Shown: positions 23,256 through 35,972, counted from the first letter of the stretch. The stretch: DNA of 53,539 nucleotides from Reticulitermes lucifugus (GCA_026260175.1 JAKCWW010002379.1:4623-58161); one strand, 5' to 3'. Translations and numbers: made by a program. The notes: generated by a model not told the origin, from the letters alone.

Positions 23256-24514
23256 TCTATACTACAGCACTAATACTTCTGAATTAGCAACACCTCGACG
23301 ATGCACACAGATTATCAAGATGGTGCAGGACACGCACAGTCTCGAAGACGTGCAAACGTAAAGGATCGGCATTTCGTACAAGCACGTGACTATTTCACGT
23401 AAACTGTAATGAAAATGTTTCATCCTGGCATCCGTAATATGAAGGCAGTCTGTCAATAACTGCTAAATCTCGCCAACTTCCATTATCTCTTTAAAGCACA
23501 GCGGTTACCATGAAGCCCCACCTCTTTTAACAACGCTCAGTTATCTCTACATTGCGTTCACACGGTGTATTTACGGATTTATATCGTTTTGAGAAGAAAA
23601 AAAAAGCTAGGCCCACAAGCCCAGATTTCTTAAATACTATTTAACCGACCGATCCTTGTATGAGACAAGTAATGTTTTCATGGAGACAGGAACTGAATTT
23701 GTATGCGCATGTTGCGCGAAGAGCACAGAATTAACACATAATGCGGATGACGTGTCTACCGTCCACAAGGTCTAATTTGGATACTAGTAAACGGATTATG
23801 ATGATATCCGGTATTCGCGGTAGGCATACTACATTCAAAGCTGTCGGACAAGTTTAATTTTTTGCTTCGTGTCGTGCCCAGTCGTGTTGGCTTTTCGTGA
23901 AACTTATGCTGTTGACAATTTTCTCGAGAACGACTCTTCGTAAAAAAATTAGTAAATAAGACATCAGACATACGGGTCTCAAAGCTTGACACAGTTTTTC
24001 GACATGCACGTACATAATTAAATACAAGACAAAATAACTGTTACTCTCTCCAGCGTGGGTTTGCCTCTTGCTCTTTATGGGTGTGAAACTTGGTCTCTTA
24101 CTTTCACGAAAGAAAAATTTTTATTTTACCTGCGGTTTAATATAACGACGCTGTCAGTATCTCAACGTAAATGGCGTCGAACGGTATGGACATTAATAAA
24201 TAGTTCATTGAACAGGATCTGAAAGGCAGCGCTCTTGGATTATTTAGAGGTTTATCCCGGAATGTGCCACTTACAGCATCTATGTACAACAACATAAAGC
24301 ATTCGTCAGAACAGTCGAATTACCCAGCCAAGATTCTAACAGGTCACTTCCCGTATACAAGTCAAAAGTCAACATCTTGATCCGACGTACTTGCTGAAAG
24401 AAACAATTTTGATTCTTTGTAAATAACGTGATTCAGAAAATGCTTGGAGGCAAGAATGATGTAATGTGCAAATTAGGATTACATAACAATAAAATTCACG
24501 ATTCATACAGGTCA

Positions 24515-24735
24515 GCTAGTTCTGATGGGTGGTGAAATATACGCAGCCACGACGGTAAAGGGATGTAGAATGGGAGAGACATGGACTGTATATAGAATTT
24601 TGGTTCGGAAACCCCTTAAACAACGTTCACTTGGAAGACCTAGGAGAAGACAGAATAATAACATTAAGACTGCTCTAAGAGAAAGCGGGTTAGGATCGGA
24701 GGTGAAACAAATGACTGCTGTTCGTGTCTAGTAGC
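24515..24735 (+). pseudogene. LINE 3'-end tail (LGRPRRR segment)
   Basis: VYRILVRKPLKQRSLGRPRR is followed by NNIKTALRESGLGSEV, the tail of insect endonuclease/reverse-transcriptase retrotransposons. Only this terminal part is present, as expected from 5'-truncated insertion. Confidence 0.7.
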
Positions 24736-25259
24736 TGCATTTAGTATAGGCCTACTAACCCTTCGGGTTCTGGCATCACAGTGTTAGTTGTTCTCTTATT
24801 CTCAGTTCCTAGTTTGATCAGTTTTTCAGTATTGGATATGTATCTGTAGTAAATGATAACCACGGCAATAAGATACGCAAAATCGTAAAGATGTACTTGT
24901 AAACTGTATTATACAGTGTCCCAAGCATTACGAGGTTCACACTTGGGTACTGTCACGACTACTACAATACTACAAAGACCACTATGACTCTACACACAAA
25001 CAAGCATTATTGATCGCTTGCAGGAACAGAGCGTCCACTCAGATTACACAACCATATTGCAATGCTAAATATTTCGCGGCTCGCATCATTGGTACTTTTT
25101 ATTACGATACGATGGGGAATATCACGAAATAAATAATAAGGTGGGTAAGGTACGTTACTCACAGCGTTCACACCTCTGGCTCATGTGTTCGCTTTCTTTT
25201 GTTTAATTGTACTGCATATCTCGTAAACTTAGACTTCGAAAAAAGTAACTGAAAACGAA

Positions 25260-25420
25260 ATGTTTCATTTTTATGCGTGTTCGCTAGCGAAAATCAATTA
25301 TTAGCTTATTGTCTGTCTGTCTGTTCGCATTATTAGGACGACCCTCAACAAGCGGATTTTCGTGAAATTTCATGATTTGGGATTTTTACTAAAATTTTTC
25401 CACGCATTCAGATTTGGGTT
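25260..25420 (-). repeat. Dispersed repeat D, minus-strand copy
   Basis: A TCTGTCTGTCTGTTCGC stretch precedes AAGCGGATTTTCGTGAAATT, as in the 19.6-kb copy. Confidence 0.5.
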
Positions 25421-25894
25421 AAATTCGGACAAAACCAAAACTGACAGACACTTTACATTACGAGCCACTTGCTTTTATCTCTTGCCATGACTAATGTTTA
25501 CAAGAGAACGTGTTCTCTGTGAGGTACGCGCTCAGACCGAAAAAGTAGTTCCATATTAGAATGTGTTCCCTGTGAAATACGAGCTCAGGCTGAAGAAACA
25601 GCTTACCGTCGGCGATGATCGACTGTAATGTTGCGTATCGACGTTTAAGACGTTGTCGGTTTTAAATCCGTCCGCTTACGATATACTCGCTGCTACCTAC
25701 CACAGCTGAAAGCTATCTCCCCAGTCTTCAATCACAGAAAATACATCAGTTAGTTTCAAGGGACATACTTCATATGTATATAGTTATTCCGAGTAAAAGT
25801 CCAGTAATACGCTAAACAATTAGCCTAACAGGTCTATTTACAAAGGACTGAAACGAAAACACAATTTATTTGGGGAACATGTAGAAGTCAGATC

Positions 25895-26000
25895 AGTCTT
25901 CTGAGATGCGACACCATAATCTGGTAAACGAGCTCCCTGTAACGTTGGTACCTATCTACTAAACTACACGGCGTCACATACTACAGACTGTGTTCCCAGT
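25895..26000. mobile_element. Family A element, short form
   Basis: GATGCGACACCATAATCTGG starts the element. AACGTTGGTACCTATCTACT and AAACTACACGGCGTCACATA form the well-preserved right arm. The central part of the palindrome is deleted. Confidence 0.65.
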
Positions 26001-26431
26001 ATTAATTTCTTCTAATACAACACAACAAAGGGAAGGGGTTAAAGTTCATACCACTGACCGATACATTTTTCACTTATCTATCGTTCACAAGAATTTAACA
26101 CTGCAGTTAAACAGTATCCAGTTTCATGCGTTTTAACAAAATATCCAGTTTTAATAAGCCTACGTCGCATCACGAATAAACTGTTGTAATGTATAGCCTC
26201 TTCGAAGCCAAAGTTCCTACGGCCCGCATGGTTTATCAACAAAATGGTTACCAAAGTAATTAGAACAGAGTCCGTCATACTCGTACTTAGGACACCAAAT
26301 GTTTACACGTTCGGAGTTCCACCATGGACGTAAATGAAATCTACAATTAACTTTGTGGCTTACAAATTAGTTCTGAATGTAAGCGAATACACTTCTTCGT
26401 GATTAGCCTTTTAAAGGGCAATGATTACGGT

Positions 26432-26705
26432 ATGTGGCCGATCCCAGTGGCCGCGCGGTCTAAGGCGTGGGTCTGCGGCCGTTCGCTTGCTGGGATTGAG
26501 AGTTCGAATCCCGCAAGGGGCATGGATGTTTGTCTCCTGTGAGTGTCGTGTGTGTTGTCAGGTAGAGTTCTCTGCTACGGGCCGATCACTCGTCCAGAGG
26601 AGTCCTACCAAATATGGTGTGTCTGAGTGTGATCTCGAAACCTCAACCATGAGGAGGCCTAGGCCTCCTAGGGCTGTCGAGCCACGAAAAAAAACTACGA
26701 TATGT
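26432..26705 (+). repeat. tRNA-derived SINE, family 3
   Basis: The A-box region is CAGTGGCCGCGCGGTCTAAG and the B box GAGTTCGAATCCCGC is intact, so the head resembles a tRNA with a long variable arm (Leu or Ser type). The unrelated body contains GTCTCCTGTGAGTGTCGTG, CCAGAGGAGTCCTACCAAA and GAGGAGGCCTAGGCC, and it ends in an A-rich tail. The copy looks young because its CpGs are intact. Confidence 0.85.
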
Positions 26706-27163
26706 ACTACCTGACTTCATATTAAAAAAAGGCCTTCATTTTGTTCACAGAATATATTTTTGTTTCATATAATTATAATAAGCAGAGATTACTTCTCTAA
26801 ACAGCAATACCCAACTGGTCTGTACAATGAAAACGCAGTGTTCTGTCTGTAAGGTAGAGATTAATTTTTAAACACTATTTACACGAACTTCATGCCTCTC
26901 GCATAAAAACCAATGTCACGGTAGCTGTAAATGGGGTGTCAGAAATCTTATACTAGCTGTTCTTTATGGGAAATGTCTTAACATGGTTCCTAAGAATTAG
27001 TATTAACCTTAAAATGCTATTTTTGGATTACTTTGGCCACTCTTTCGGGTTGTAAAATGAAATACGTAAATACACTAAACGTAATCAATATCAACATGAT
27101 ATGGATTTATCACTCCTAACACGGTTACTTATGGGGCTAAAACTGACCTCGAATGAGCTATAA

Positions 27164-27806
27164 CAGTGGTTCCCAACGTGGGCCATATGCCCCCCCCCCA
27201 AGAGGCCACACCAATTTCTAAGGGGCCAAGGAGAATGACGGATAATTAGCGGACCACAGTAACTTTTGTGTGGGCCACCGAAACTTCACTTCCAGAATAA
27301 AATATTTCAAATTCAACATTGAATCGAAGGCTGCCTTCTCTCCTGCATCCGCCGCAGCACACAAAGCGAAGTTATACGTTATTGCGTTTCCCACGCCTTA
27401 TTTGGTTGAATCTGGTTTCAGTTGGGTGACTTATTTGCTGTCGAAAGTACGTAACCGCCTTGATGTTGTGAAGAAAGATGATCTTCGCTTATCACTTATC
27501 ACTGACCACACTGCAACCGGACATTCAACAACTTTCAACTGTTCATCAGGCCCAAGGAACACACTGAATATAATGCCAATTATTAACAGAATATTTTTAC
27601 TTCTATAAGTAAACAATGTAATATACCTAAACAAAATATATAAAAATACTGTTAATAAAAGTAATATCAATAAATTCTAAAATATAAATCAACAATGTGG
27701 AAATAAAGTAACTTCTTTTCATAAGTAACAGCGTCTACAAAGGGTGGGGGCCACACAGATAAATCAACCTCAAAGGGGGGCCACGAGCAACAAAAGGTTG
27801 AGACTG
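27164..27806 (+). mobile_element. Internally deleted hAT transposon with a transposase C-terminal fragment
   Basis: The left end CAGTGGTTCCCAACGTGGGCC and right end AAAAGGTTGAGACTG are imperfect terminal repeats of hAT type. Flanking AGCTATAA and AGCTACAC agree at six of eight bases, the duplication length expected for hAT. Inside, 27270-27600 encodes AFPTPYLVESGFSWVTYLLS and KVRNRLDVVKKDDLRLSLIT, which is the hAT C-terminal dimerisation segment (ZBED/SCAND3-like). The N-terminal zinc finger and catalytic core are missing, so the copy cannot move by itself. Confidence 0.8.
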
Positions 27807-28814
27807 AGCTACACTAAGATGAATATAAATTTTAGTGATACTATTTCAAGGTTCTGCAAGTCTACGCTACTGACATTCACCTGTAGAGGATCTTTGAATT
27901 CGCAGAGCAGCCAATTTGAATCTCGCCTGGGTCCCCTGCAGACGATGCCAGCTGACCGTTTCCGTTATGAAGTTTATGCAGGCGAGTGCCCGGATAGTTA
28001 TCTTTAAAAATGCCACAACCGTCTCCTTCCAATCCCTTACCTACAGACCATTCTTGGTCTTACAATCCCATTTGACAACATGCGACATCTCAGTCAAAAC
28101 AGGGTTGTTAAACAAAGACCCAGCTTTCTAAGATGCCTCTGGGGGGGACCTCCCGCCCGATAAGATGGAAAGGCGATACTGAGTCGCGAGTGGGTAAAAC
28201 GTTTGCAGAACGGCAGCAGTGATGTATACCAACCTCAGTATTCACCCGGACAGTTTCAAGAAAAGCTAGAATACAAGCGAAACGTGCTAATTAGGACAGG
28301 CCTATTAGAATCGCGTACCTTACTTCCGAATACAAGTGTTAACGTTACGTACCAGCTTGCTCGATCGTCGAACATGAACCAATAACATTAGGTACTACAC
28401 CGACCACTCACACTATAGCATCAATAAATCCATCAATATAACAAACTGTTGTCACCCTAGCTCGTAAATTAGTCAGCGTTAATGTGTAACGTTTACATTG
28501 TCACATCAGAACCACGTATAGCTGCGGATATGGTTTCATAAACTTTTTATAGAAAATATGGCATATATGACTTGTGTCTGATGTAAAAACTACGGCTTCG
28601 CTTCTGCTTTCACACGCCTTACAGTCATGCGCAGAATTTCCACGAAAGATGATGTTTGCTGCTTGTTTCTATAGCTCGTCAAGATCCTATAGATGTTGCT
28701 ACAGGCTACGGAACTTCAATAAAAGCAGTAAATAAGCATGTCTCACGCAACACAACGACAAATATGCATTAGAGATAGTGTTCCCGAAACGACTACGATA
28801 AAAATTATTTTTCT

Positions 28815-29062
28815 ATAGCGCGACAGCCCCTAGTGGGCCAGGGCTTCCTCATTATCGAGGCTTCACGATCACACTCACACCACACTCGGTAGGACTCCTC
28901 TGGATACATGATCAGCCCGACGCAGAGACCTCTACCTGGCAACACATGACACTCACAAGAGGCAGACATCCATGCCCTCAGCGGGATTCGAACTCACAAT
29001 CCCAGCAAGCGAGCAGCCGCAGATCCACGCCTTAGATCACGCGGCCACAGGGATCGGCACTA
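28815..29062 (-). repeat. tRNA-derived SINE, family 3, inverted copy
   Basis: On the minus strand GCCGATCCCTGTGGCCGCG, TTGTGAGTTCGAATCCCGC and CAGAGGAGTCCTACCGAG follow the same order as 26432-26705. The two copies are inverted relative to each other, 2.1 kb apart. Confidence 0.85.
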
Positions 29063-29324
29063 ATGACCATTTGACAGAGTTTATGTAACGATTCTGGTAG
29101 CTGCACTTAAACACGCAGACCGCGGGCACGAGCTCAGCTAGATCGGGGCACGGTTGTATGTCTACCTGAGTGTAAAGGCGTCGCAATGATTCTAACCGGT
29201 CTTCTTAAGAATTTACAAAGCCTTTACAGCAGCTGAAGCTACAACCCGGATCGGGATATTCTTCGCACTTGTTGATCCTTCATTATCTTAATCACACGGA
29301 GCAGAAGAAAGGAAGCATAGGCCG

Positions 29325-29710
29325 TCAGTCATAATTCTTTATCAGAAGAATTAAGTAGTGACTGCCGGCCTTTGCTTCCTTTCTGCTGTTCATACACCAC
29401 GGGATGTCATCGACAAAGGCATGTAGCAGAGTTCTTTTTGAGAAACCAAGAGTTCCTGAGCTAGACAACAATCTTCCCGCCGTGTACGGGACCCGAGGGT
29501 TCATTATCGTCTTCGCCAAGATGCCGCCCTTGGTGTCCATCACCAATCAGCCAACTGAATCCATTCCACACATCTCTCCCCACCGTATTTCTTGTACACT
29601 CCCACCTATACCTGAGTCTTCCAAACAGTCTCTTCCCTTCACGTTGTCCGACCGAACTTTTGTAACCATTCCCCATCTCACCCATACGTGTTACATGCCC
29701 CATCACTTCG
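29325..29710 (-). pseudogene. LINE 3'-end tail, minus copy
   Basis: MMGHVTRMGEMGNGYKSSVG and GKRLFGRLRYRWECT are followed, in another frame, by the tail NPRVPYTAGRLLSSSGTLGF. The plus-strand reading of the same region is a shadow. A frameshift lies near 29540. Confidence 0.75.
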
Positions 29711-30221
29711 TCATCTTCGACTTGATCGTATTAATAATGATGTTTGATGCTGGGTACCACTTACGAAGCCCATTATGCATCTTGCCCTCTTTCACTTTCT
29801 CCTTTCGCGGCCAAACCTTTACATCAGTTCCCGATGTCTACTTCATGATCCATGTCAGTAAATAATTAATGTCTTCACAGAATCTGCATTTAAAGAACAG
29901 TGTACGCCTTGGATCGAAGATGATAAGATAAATCAACAAAGCTGAACATAATTTATGAGTCTTTATATAATTTACGTCAATGCAGAATACATATGATTCG
30001 AAATCGGCAGTCCTGTCATTCTGCCAAGAAATGGCGAATGCAGTTCTGACGTCTAGATACGTTATCTGCTGAGGCGCGATATGTCCGGAAATTTACAAAT
30101 ATTACACGCAGGCCTACCAGGTTACACTCTTAACTCGTAACGGTTACAACTGGGCCTGTTTAACATGGATTAATCAACAGTGCGAGATTTGAGGTCTCAC
30201 GGAGATCAGATTAGAATATTC

Positions 30222-30410
30222 TGGCTTGTGACGCCGAGCACTTCGGGAGACATACCGTTTCGAAAAAACGGCTGCCTCCATCTTCAGGGTATAGAGGTGT
30301 AAGTCTTATTCTTACCGTTCTACTACGAAGATGGACGTAGCGGGTTTATCTGAAACACTGGTATCTACCGAGCTACACGGTATCACATTCCAGAACAGCA
30401 TAATCTTAAT
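30222..30410. mobile_element. Palindromic MITE, family A
   Basis: GTGACGCCGAGC, ACCGTTTCGAAAAAACGGC and CTCCATCTTCAGGGTATAG form the left arm. CGAAGATGGACGTAGCGGG, CACTGGTATCTACCGAGC and TACACGGTATCACATTCC form the right arm. Confidence 0.75.
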
Positions 30411-30509
30411 CAGCTGTGAAGTGAAACTGTACGTAGCCCTAATGTCTAACCATCATACCGCGACACGTATAGGGAAATGGAGACAATGTTCCACACATTC
30501 TCAATATCG

Positions 30510-30690
30510 GTAATAAATGGAATCTATGGCCATCTTCACGATCCGGCCACTTTATCCCCAGGAACAGAGCCTCGTGGACCTCAGAACCTGTGTGGACATG
30601 GTAGCAAAGAGAAGAACCTCTGCCCAGGAAGGAAATAGAACCTAGGACATACACCAATCTGTAACTGCCTGAGTCACCCCGGTGCATATA
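30510..30690 (-). repeat. tRNA-like SINE, minus copy
   Basis: CCGGCCACTTTATCCCCAGG, AACAGAGCCTCGTGGACCTC, the B-box complement AGGAAATAGAACCTAGGAC and CTGAGTCACCCCGGTGCA form a family 1-like order on the minus strand. Confidence 0.6.
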
Positions 30691-31129
30691 ACAGCACGTT
30701 CCTTACAATGTTTGCAGTGTATACTCATTACTCCCGTCCAAACATTTCACACGCTTTGCTAAACTATCAAACTACACGGAGCAAAATCCTTCCTGAAAGG
30801 CCGATGATAATAGCTCAGCTTACTAGAAACTCCTTGCCTTTAAGACACCCCAAGCTTCACTACTGTGTTCACAAAAGCCAGCCAATAAAACTAGTATCAT
30901 GAGCCAGATGAGTGCAATTCAAGTGGCTTATTAAAACGATCAAGTTCACGTCACGAAAACAAGAGTAACAGGCCTGTCATCTGTGCGGTCAGTATGTTAA
31001 AAGTGTTCATTTACGATTTAAAATGAACGTCAGAATACTGGGGCACGTCTCTGTGAGTCTCATACTTTAGAATTCGGTGTAAACCAGAGGTTCCCACCAT
31101 CCGTCCACCGATGAATTTTGTGCGGTCCG

Positions 31130-31670
31130 AGGAAAAGGTTTTGTAATGTTTCAATCATCTTGTACAACGCATGGCAGTTACTGCCTGCCTAACTCCTCGG
31201 AGCTGAGTCCTCCTAGAGAGACCAACATCTCCTCTACTGGTCAAGAAATCTCCTGCATATTTTGAAACCAGAATGTTCATTACCGTATTCATAACAGTCC
31301 ACCACTGGTACTTATCTTAACCAAATGAACCCAGTCCATACCCTCGCATCCTGTTTAACATCAATTTTAATAATATCCCCTCATGTCCGCCTAGGTCTTT
31401 CACGTGATCTATTCCCTTCAGGTTTTCCAACCAAAACTTCTTTTTGTGCGTCTCCTCTTTCATGCGTGCTACATGCCCCGTCCATCTCACACTATTTCAC
31501 CTTCCTAATAATATATGGCGCAGGGTACAAATTAACAGGCTCCTCATTACGAAATTTTCGCCAGTTTCCTATCATTTCCTCCCTGTTCGGTCCACATACT
31601 CTCCTCAGCAGCCTGCTGTAAAGCACTCTCAGGCTAACTTCTTATTAAGTGACTGAGAAACAAAAATTAC
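31130..31670 (-). pseudogene. LINE 3'-end tail, longer minus copy
   Basis: The minus strand reads NWRKFRNEEPVNLYPAPYII, then EVLVGKPEGNRSRERPRRT and a broken end. The first part extends further toward the reverse transcriptase than the other tails here. Several stops interrupt it. Confidence 0.7.
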
Positions 31671-32164
31671 TTAGGGAGTCTGCTACCCCTTTAAAGTTTA
31701 GTGGTTACTATACATACCATCATGTTCAACACTTAAAAACTCAGCATTCTGCCCAGAGTGTATTTATGTCTTTCGTATGATTCCCCTAATAAACGACAAT
31801 TTCCCCAAACAGAACTTAACAGATTAGCCTTCATAATGTAGAACCAATCTAGGCTCTGTGAGGTACGAAATGAATTTCTAAATGCAATCTACATTAACTT
31901 TAGTCTTGAAACCGTTAAAAAAATGACTGACGTTAGTGATACCTGATGTGTTTGCGATATGCAGTTCAGACAGCGACGTTTTTAATAAACTGCCACAAAG
32001 TTTCAATGACATACCGCCGCACAGGCCTATAAACCAGGCGAAAGAAATTACTATGATAATAGGTCTTAAAAGATCGAAGACCCTAAATGTAGACTGTATC
32101 TCGACCCGTCACACTCCAGATAATCGCGAGGATGTCACACAGACGTCACCGAGATTACTGCCTT

Positions 32165-32325
32165 CCGGGATGTGGCGCCGTGTAGTTTATTAGACAGGTA
32201 CCTACATTTCGGAAAACCCTGCTACCTCCAAATTAATTTTATACTCTAAGAGCTGGAGGCACCAGATTCCTCCGAAATGATGGTATCCATCTAACAAACT
32301 ACACGACTTCACATCCCACAAGACA
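32165..32325. mobile_element. Palindromic MITE, family A
   Basis: GGGATGTGGCGCCGTGTAG, GACAGGTACCTACATTTCGG, then TCCTCCGAAATGATGGTATC and ACAAACTACACGACTTCACA are inverted copies of each other around about 40 bases of unmatched centre. Confidence 0.75.
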
Positions 32326-33689
32326 ACCCTCATAATCACCGCTGTGAGAACCTACACTCTCACGAGGAATTTATAGTTGCTGTTAATGTTTGTAATAGCT
32401 TTTCAAAGAGGAAACGAAACACTATACTTCCAAATTACGGTGTCTAAAATGCTCGCTACTGTACAACTTCCTGTATGTAGGTGTGCGTGCGTGCGAGGGT
32501 GGACGCAAGCGGAAGACCTGCTTAGTTGGATACTCGCAAAGGACACGTACTGTCCCAGATTTAGAAATATCTCTGGAGAAAATGACCACTGCGGTGTAAT
32601 GATTTGACCGTAAAGAACGTCTGGATGAATGCGTAGGTGTATTCTATTTGCAATGCTCGAGCCATGAAGCTGTTATTAATCTACGTATAATCCACCACTC
32701 CATACTACGCTGGAGACAATAAGTAATGCAGTTTAACATTAAGGGCAAATCATTCACAGTTCTCAAGTTTATGTATGAAAAGCAGCCGGAATCTTACTGA
32801 GACACAACGGAAAGGAACAAACGGCCGTCCTTATCGACAGATATGACCCGATATGAACACCTTCCGCTCCCCAGGAGTAATTTCTTATTACCTAATTAAA
32901 TATTTCCAGTTCAAAGTACTGCCAGGAATCACTGTTCGCGATAATTGGCAGTCCTATTTGATCGATTTTGTCCTTTCAAAGAACACCTGATGAAAATTCA
33001 GTCTCCCTGATAAATTTCTATTCTGCTTGATATTTACACGACAGGACTCTTGACAGAAACTTCATCTCTCGTCCACCGGATTCCGACAAGCTGAAAGAAA
33101 CCATTCACACTCGGCAACCTTACTGGTTCAATGTGTCCGACAGAAATGAATGTGAACACACATAAGGCACAGCTGAACTTCCCACTGCTCACAGACATTT
33201 TCATATCCATCATTAAGACGGATGAGCCACGACTTACAAAACTGCATGATTCTGCGAATATGAAGTCAAAATCTTACAGTATTTAGGCAATAAATTTACT
33301 GTTACAACAGCGAAAAACTGACGCATTACAGGTAACACATTATTGTCTAGTGAACAGCAGCTCTAGACTCAAGGATAATTTTTCCGTTACGGAAGTCGCA
33401 GTTCAAAATCACGTGGCAATATGCCAATACGACCCTGGCATACAGGAAATAAACCATGCAGACACACACCACAAAATAAATACCGCCACAAAGGAGATCT
33501 ACAACTCGTTCTACACATACGTTGTATTATCTATTCCACTGCAGCTTTCAGTGTGTGAAGAACGCTGTTAAATGGAGTAAAGGGCCACGAGACACAATTT
33601 TCGGTATTCACTGCAGGATTATACTCCTTTAAATACAACCTCAAACAGGTAACACTGTCCTCTTGTTTAAATACGCACCGTGCAATGAA

Positions 33690-33880
33690 GACGTGATCGC
33701 CTTCATGCCAAGACTGTTTTACCCGGGGGGGATGGAGCCCCCGGTATCTGGGTGGGCTCCACAGTCGGTCTGGAAACTGTGGAGAACATTTCTGCCCCTG
33801 CCGAAAACTAAACCCCGATTCACTGATCGCTCAGTCCGTAGCGTAGTCCCTAAACTAACTCTGCCATCTCAGCTACGATT
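33690..33880 (-). repeat. SINE family 1-like, minus copy
   Basis: GATGGAGCCCCCGGTATCTG, CTGCCCCTGCCGAAAACTAA and ACCCCGATTCACTGATCGCT are a minus-strand body and tRNA-like head. CAGTCGGTCTGGAAACTGTG matches the GGTCTGGACATG region of family 1. Confidence 0.6.
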
Positions 33881-34157
33881 AGTTTTAAATAAATAAAGCA
33901 AAATGTGTTTAAAACCGCGTCTTGTTGGAACCATCTTTGGGCATCTGTAAGTTTAAAGTCCTGCTCGTGTTACACTTTATTCAATTCGGTCCGATTAATT
34001 CAAACAAAACTGCTCCACGCTGAGCGGTTTCAACTTCACTTAAGGCTGGTGAGGGCTACTGGCGTACAAGTTCAATTCGTTTAAGTGCAGAAGTGAGATC
34101 TGAGATATTCAAAGCGGTCAGGGTTTACATTCAGGCATACCGAGTTGTGATACTGTG

Positions 34158-34292
34158 CTGTAATGTGGGTGGTTGTCAAAGTTTCGGCGGAATCTGCTGC
34201 TTCCTTGTTCTATACTGAAGATGAATGCGTGGATTCCTCCGAAACGTCGGTAACCACAAGCCGCAAGCTTCCACGACCCACAACACCATTAT
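34158..34292. mobile_element. Palindromic MITE related to families A and B
   Basis: GTGGTTGTCAAAGTTTCGGC and CTCCGAAACGTCGGTAACCA are inverted arms, with TACTGAAGATGAATGC in the middle. It lies about 190 bases left of the gapped family B palindrome. Confidence 0.6.
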
Positions 34293-34479
34293 CTCCGTAT
34301 TGCGACCTATAATTTTCCTAAGTAATGACGACAACAATAATATTTTAGTGCAACAGTTTAAGATGCGTAACACAAATTTGTGTCTAGCTTGTAGAAGACC
34401 ATTATTCTGAAGAAACAAAGCATTTAAGGCTTCACACAGGAACATCATCCTTACAGCATATACAGGAGGGTACGCACGG

Positions 34480-34700
34480 ATTAGGGTCCGGAAAGATCTG
34501 CGCTCTTCTGGGATATTACGCGGCGTCGTGTGGTAATTGTTTACCGACGTTTCGGGACAANNNNNNNNNNNNNNNNNNNNNNNNNNNNNNNNNNNNNNAC
34601 GTTGTCCCGAAACGTCGGTAAACAATTACCACACGACGCCGCGTAATATCCCAGAAGAGCGCAATCTCATCAACGTCGCGGCGGAAGCCAAAATCAAGGG
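34480..34700. mobile_element. Family B palindrome interrupted by an assembly gap
   Basis: The arms are 34498-34560 and 34599-34690. They share CTTCTGGGATATTACGCGGC, GTGGTAATTGTTTACCGACG and their reverse complements almost perfectly. Thirty-eight Ns sit exactly at the centre of symmetry, so the loop is missing from the assembly. Confidence 0.85.
34561..34598. other. Assembly gap (38 Ns)
   Basis: The gap sits exactly at the centre of the family B palindrome. Confidence 0.99.
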
Positions 34701-34799
34701 TCCGAAAAGTCCGGCAAAAAGTAAAACCGCGATGCGCCGAGTTAAGACCTTATGGCAAAAATGAGGTTATGGGAACCAAAGACACGCGGTACTTGATAC

Positions 34800-35510
34800 A
34801 AAACAGACACAACAAACACTGTGTTGGTGTTTGTTGGAATGATGTCGGTGTTCTTGCCTGAACTGTGCTCTTGATCAAATGACACAGAGCACATGGCAGA
34901 CTCGGGAGACTGAAGACTTCATGAAGGAAGAACTGATCTTCGATTGGTTCGGCTTCTTCTGCATTTCCTTACACATCACCTTGTACAGTGTCATGACTGC
35001 CACCATCTCGTGCTTACATTTGAGGCCTTTCTCATCACGGTTAAAGATTTCCTGTGGTTAGTAGTCCTCGCTGATATCTTTAAATGCTCTAGGTACTAAG
35101 CGCCAGCCACATGATCAGCAAATGCTGATTCTCCAATTCTCTTCACGCTGGGCATGCTCATCTGCTTCAAAAAATTTTCAAACCACCCTTTCCCGGCATG
35201 GCATCTGCCCTTCTCCTCACCTCCAAACTCTGCGCAGTGACTGTGTCAGCTGCATGGACTTGGCCCTCACCACAACACTACTGACTGACAAACCTTTGTG
35301 GAAAACGAATATCTTCCATATTCCCGAGGACGGGGTCACGAAGACTTACATAAGAAATGTCCACAATCGATGGAACACTGACTTTAACGTTCCCCCTGAC
35401 CTTGCCTTCAGTTTTCTTGATGAAATGATTCGTTCACGACATAACAGCAGCAATTCTCAGTCCACTGCTCACCTTATCCAACACCTCCATTTTCTCTAAC
35501 ACAGCCATCG
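34800..35510 (-). pseudogene. Tigger/pogo-like (CENP-B fold) transposase relic
   Basis: From about 35500 leftwards the minus strand reads EKMEVLDKVSSGLRIAAV, HFIKKTEGKVRGNVKVSVP and SYVSLRDPVLGNMEDI, in the order of the helix-turn-helix half of Tigger/jerky-type transposases (cell-cycle-like ML.KL..G, then FI+K.E.+I). Further left the frame is broken by many stops. The DDE core was not identified. The plus-strand 125-codon reading of this stretch is its shadow. Confidence 0.6.
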
Positions 35511-35824
35511 CTTCCCCTTCCTTTTAACCCTTAGGCTCTTCATCAGCACGTACATGTGGGCAATAATGAGTTTTAAAATAGTGAAAGGTACAAACTACAT
35601 TTCATATTGTACGATAGCTAGGTAGCTACTGCGCGACGCACGCGTGCAGATGCAGCCGCTTGTGAATTACTAAGCCAGCGCGACCGCAAATAAAGGAGGG
35701 AACTATACCACCATGCACGAGGGTGGTCACAATATTTCTTCTGCGAATAAGCTAAGCCGAGATGCGCAAAGCCGCGAATGAGGCGGTGACAGCTGTGACC
35801 ATGCACACTACTTTCTTTTGTAAC

Positions 35825-35972
35825 GTGCCGTGCGCTCTGATGAATAAATAGCTAGGTACCAACGTTTCGGAAGAACGTGTTTTCTCCATCCCCAGAGTTC
35901 TGGAGGCACCGCGTTCCTCCAAATGTTGGCACCTATCTACCAAGCTGCAATGTGTCACACCCTAGAAGAAAG
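35825..35972. mobile_element. Palindromic MITE, family A
   Basis: TAGGTACCAACGTTTCGGAA opens the left arm. CGTTCCTCCAAATGTTGGC and ACCTATCTACCAAGCTGC form the right arm. On the minus strand GAAACGTTGGTACC is intact but CTGAAGA has become CTGGGGA. Confidence 0.7.

Noticed and set aside
26432..26520. A functional tRNA-Leu or tRNA-Ser gene
   Set aside because: The head matches A and B boxes but the acceptor stem does not close and a SINE body follows. A second copy with the same body exists at 28.8-29.06 kb.
29404..29865. 153-codon plus-strand frame
   Set aside because: It is the antisense shadow of the minus-strand LINE tail.
35122..35499. 125-codon plus-strand frame
   Set aside because: It is the antisense shadow of the Tigger-like relic, whose minus-strand motifs explain the open frame.
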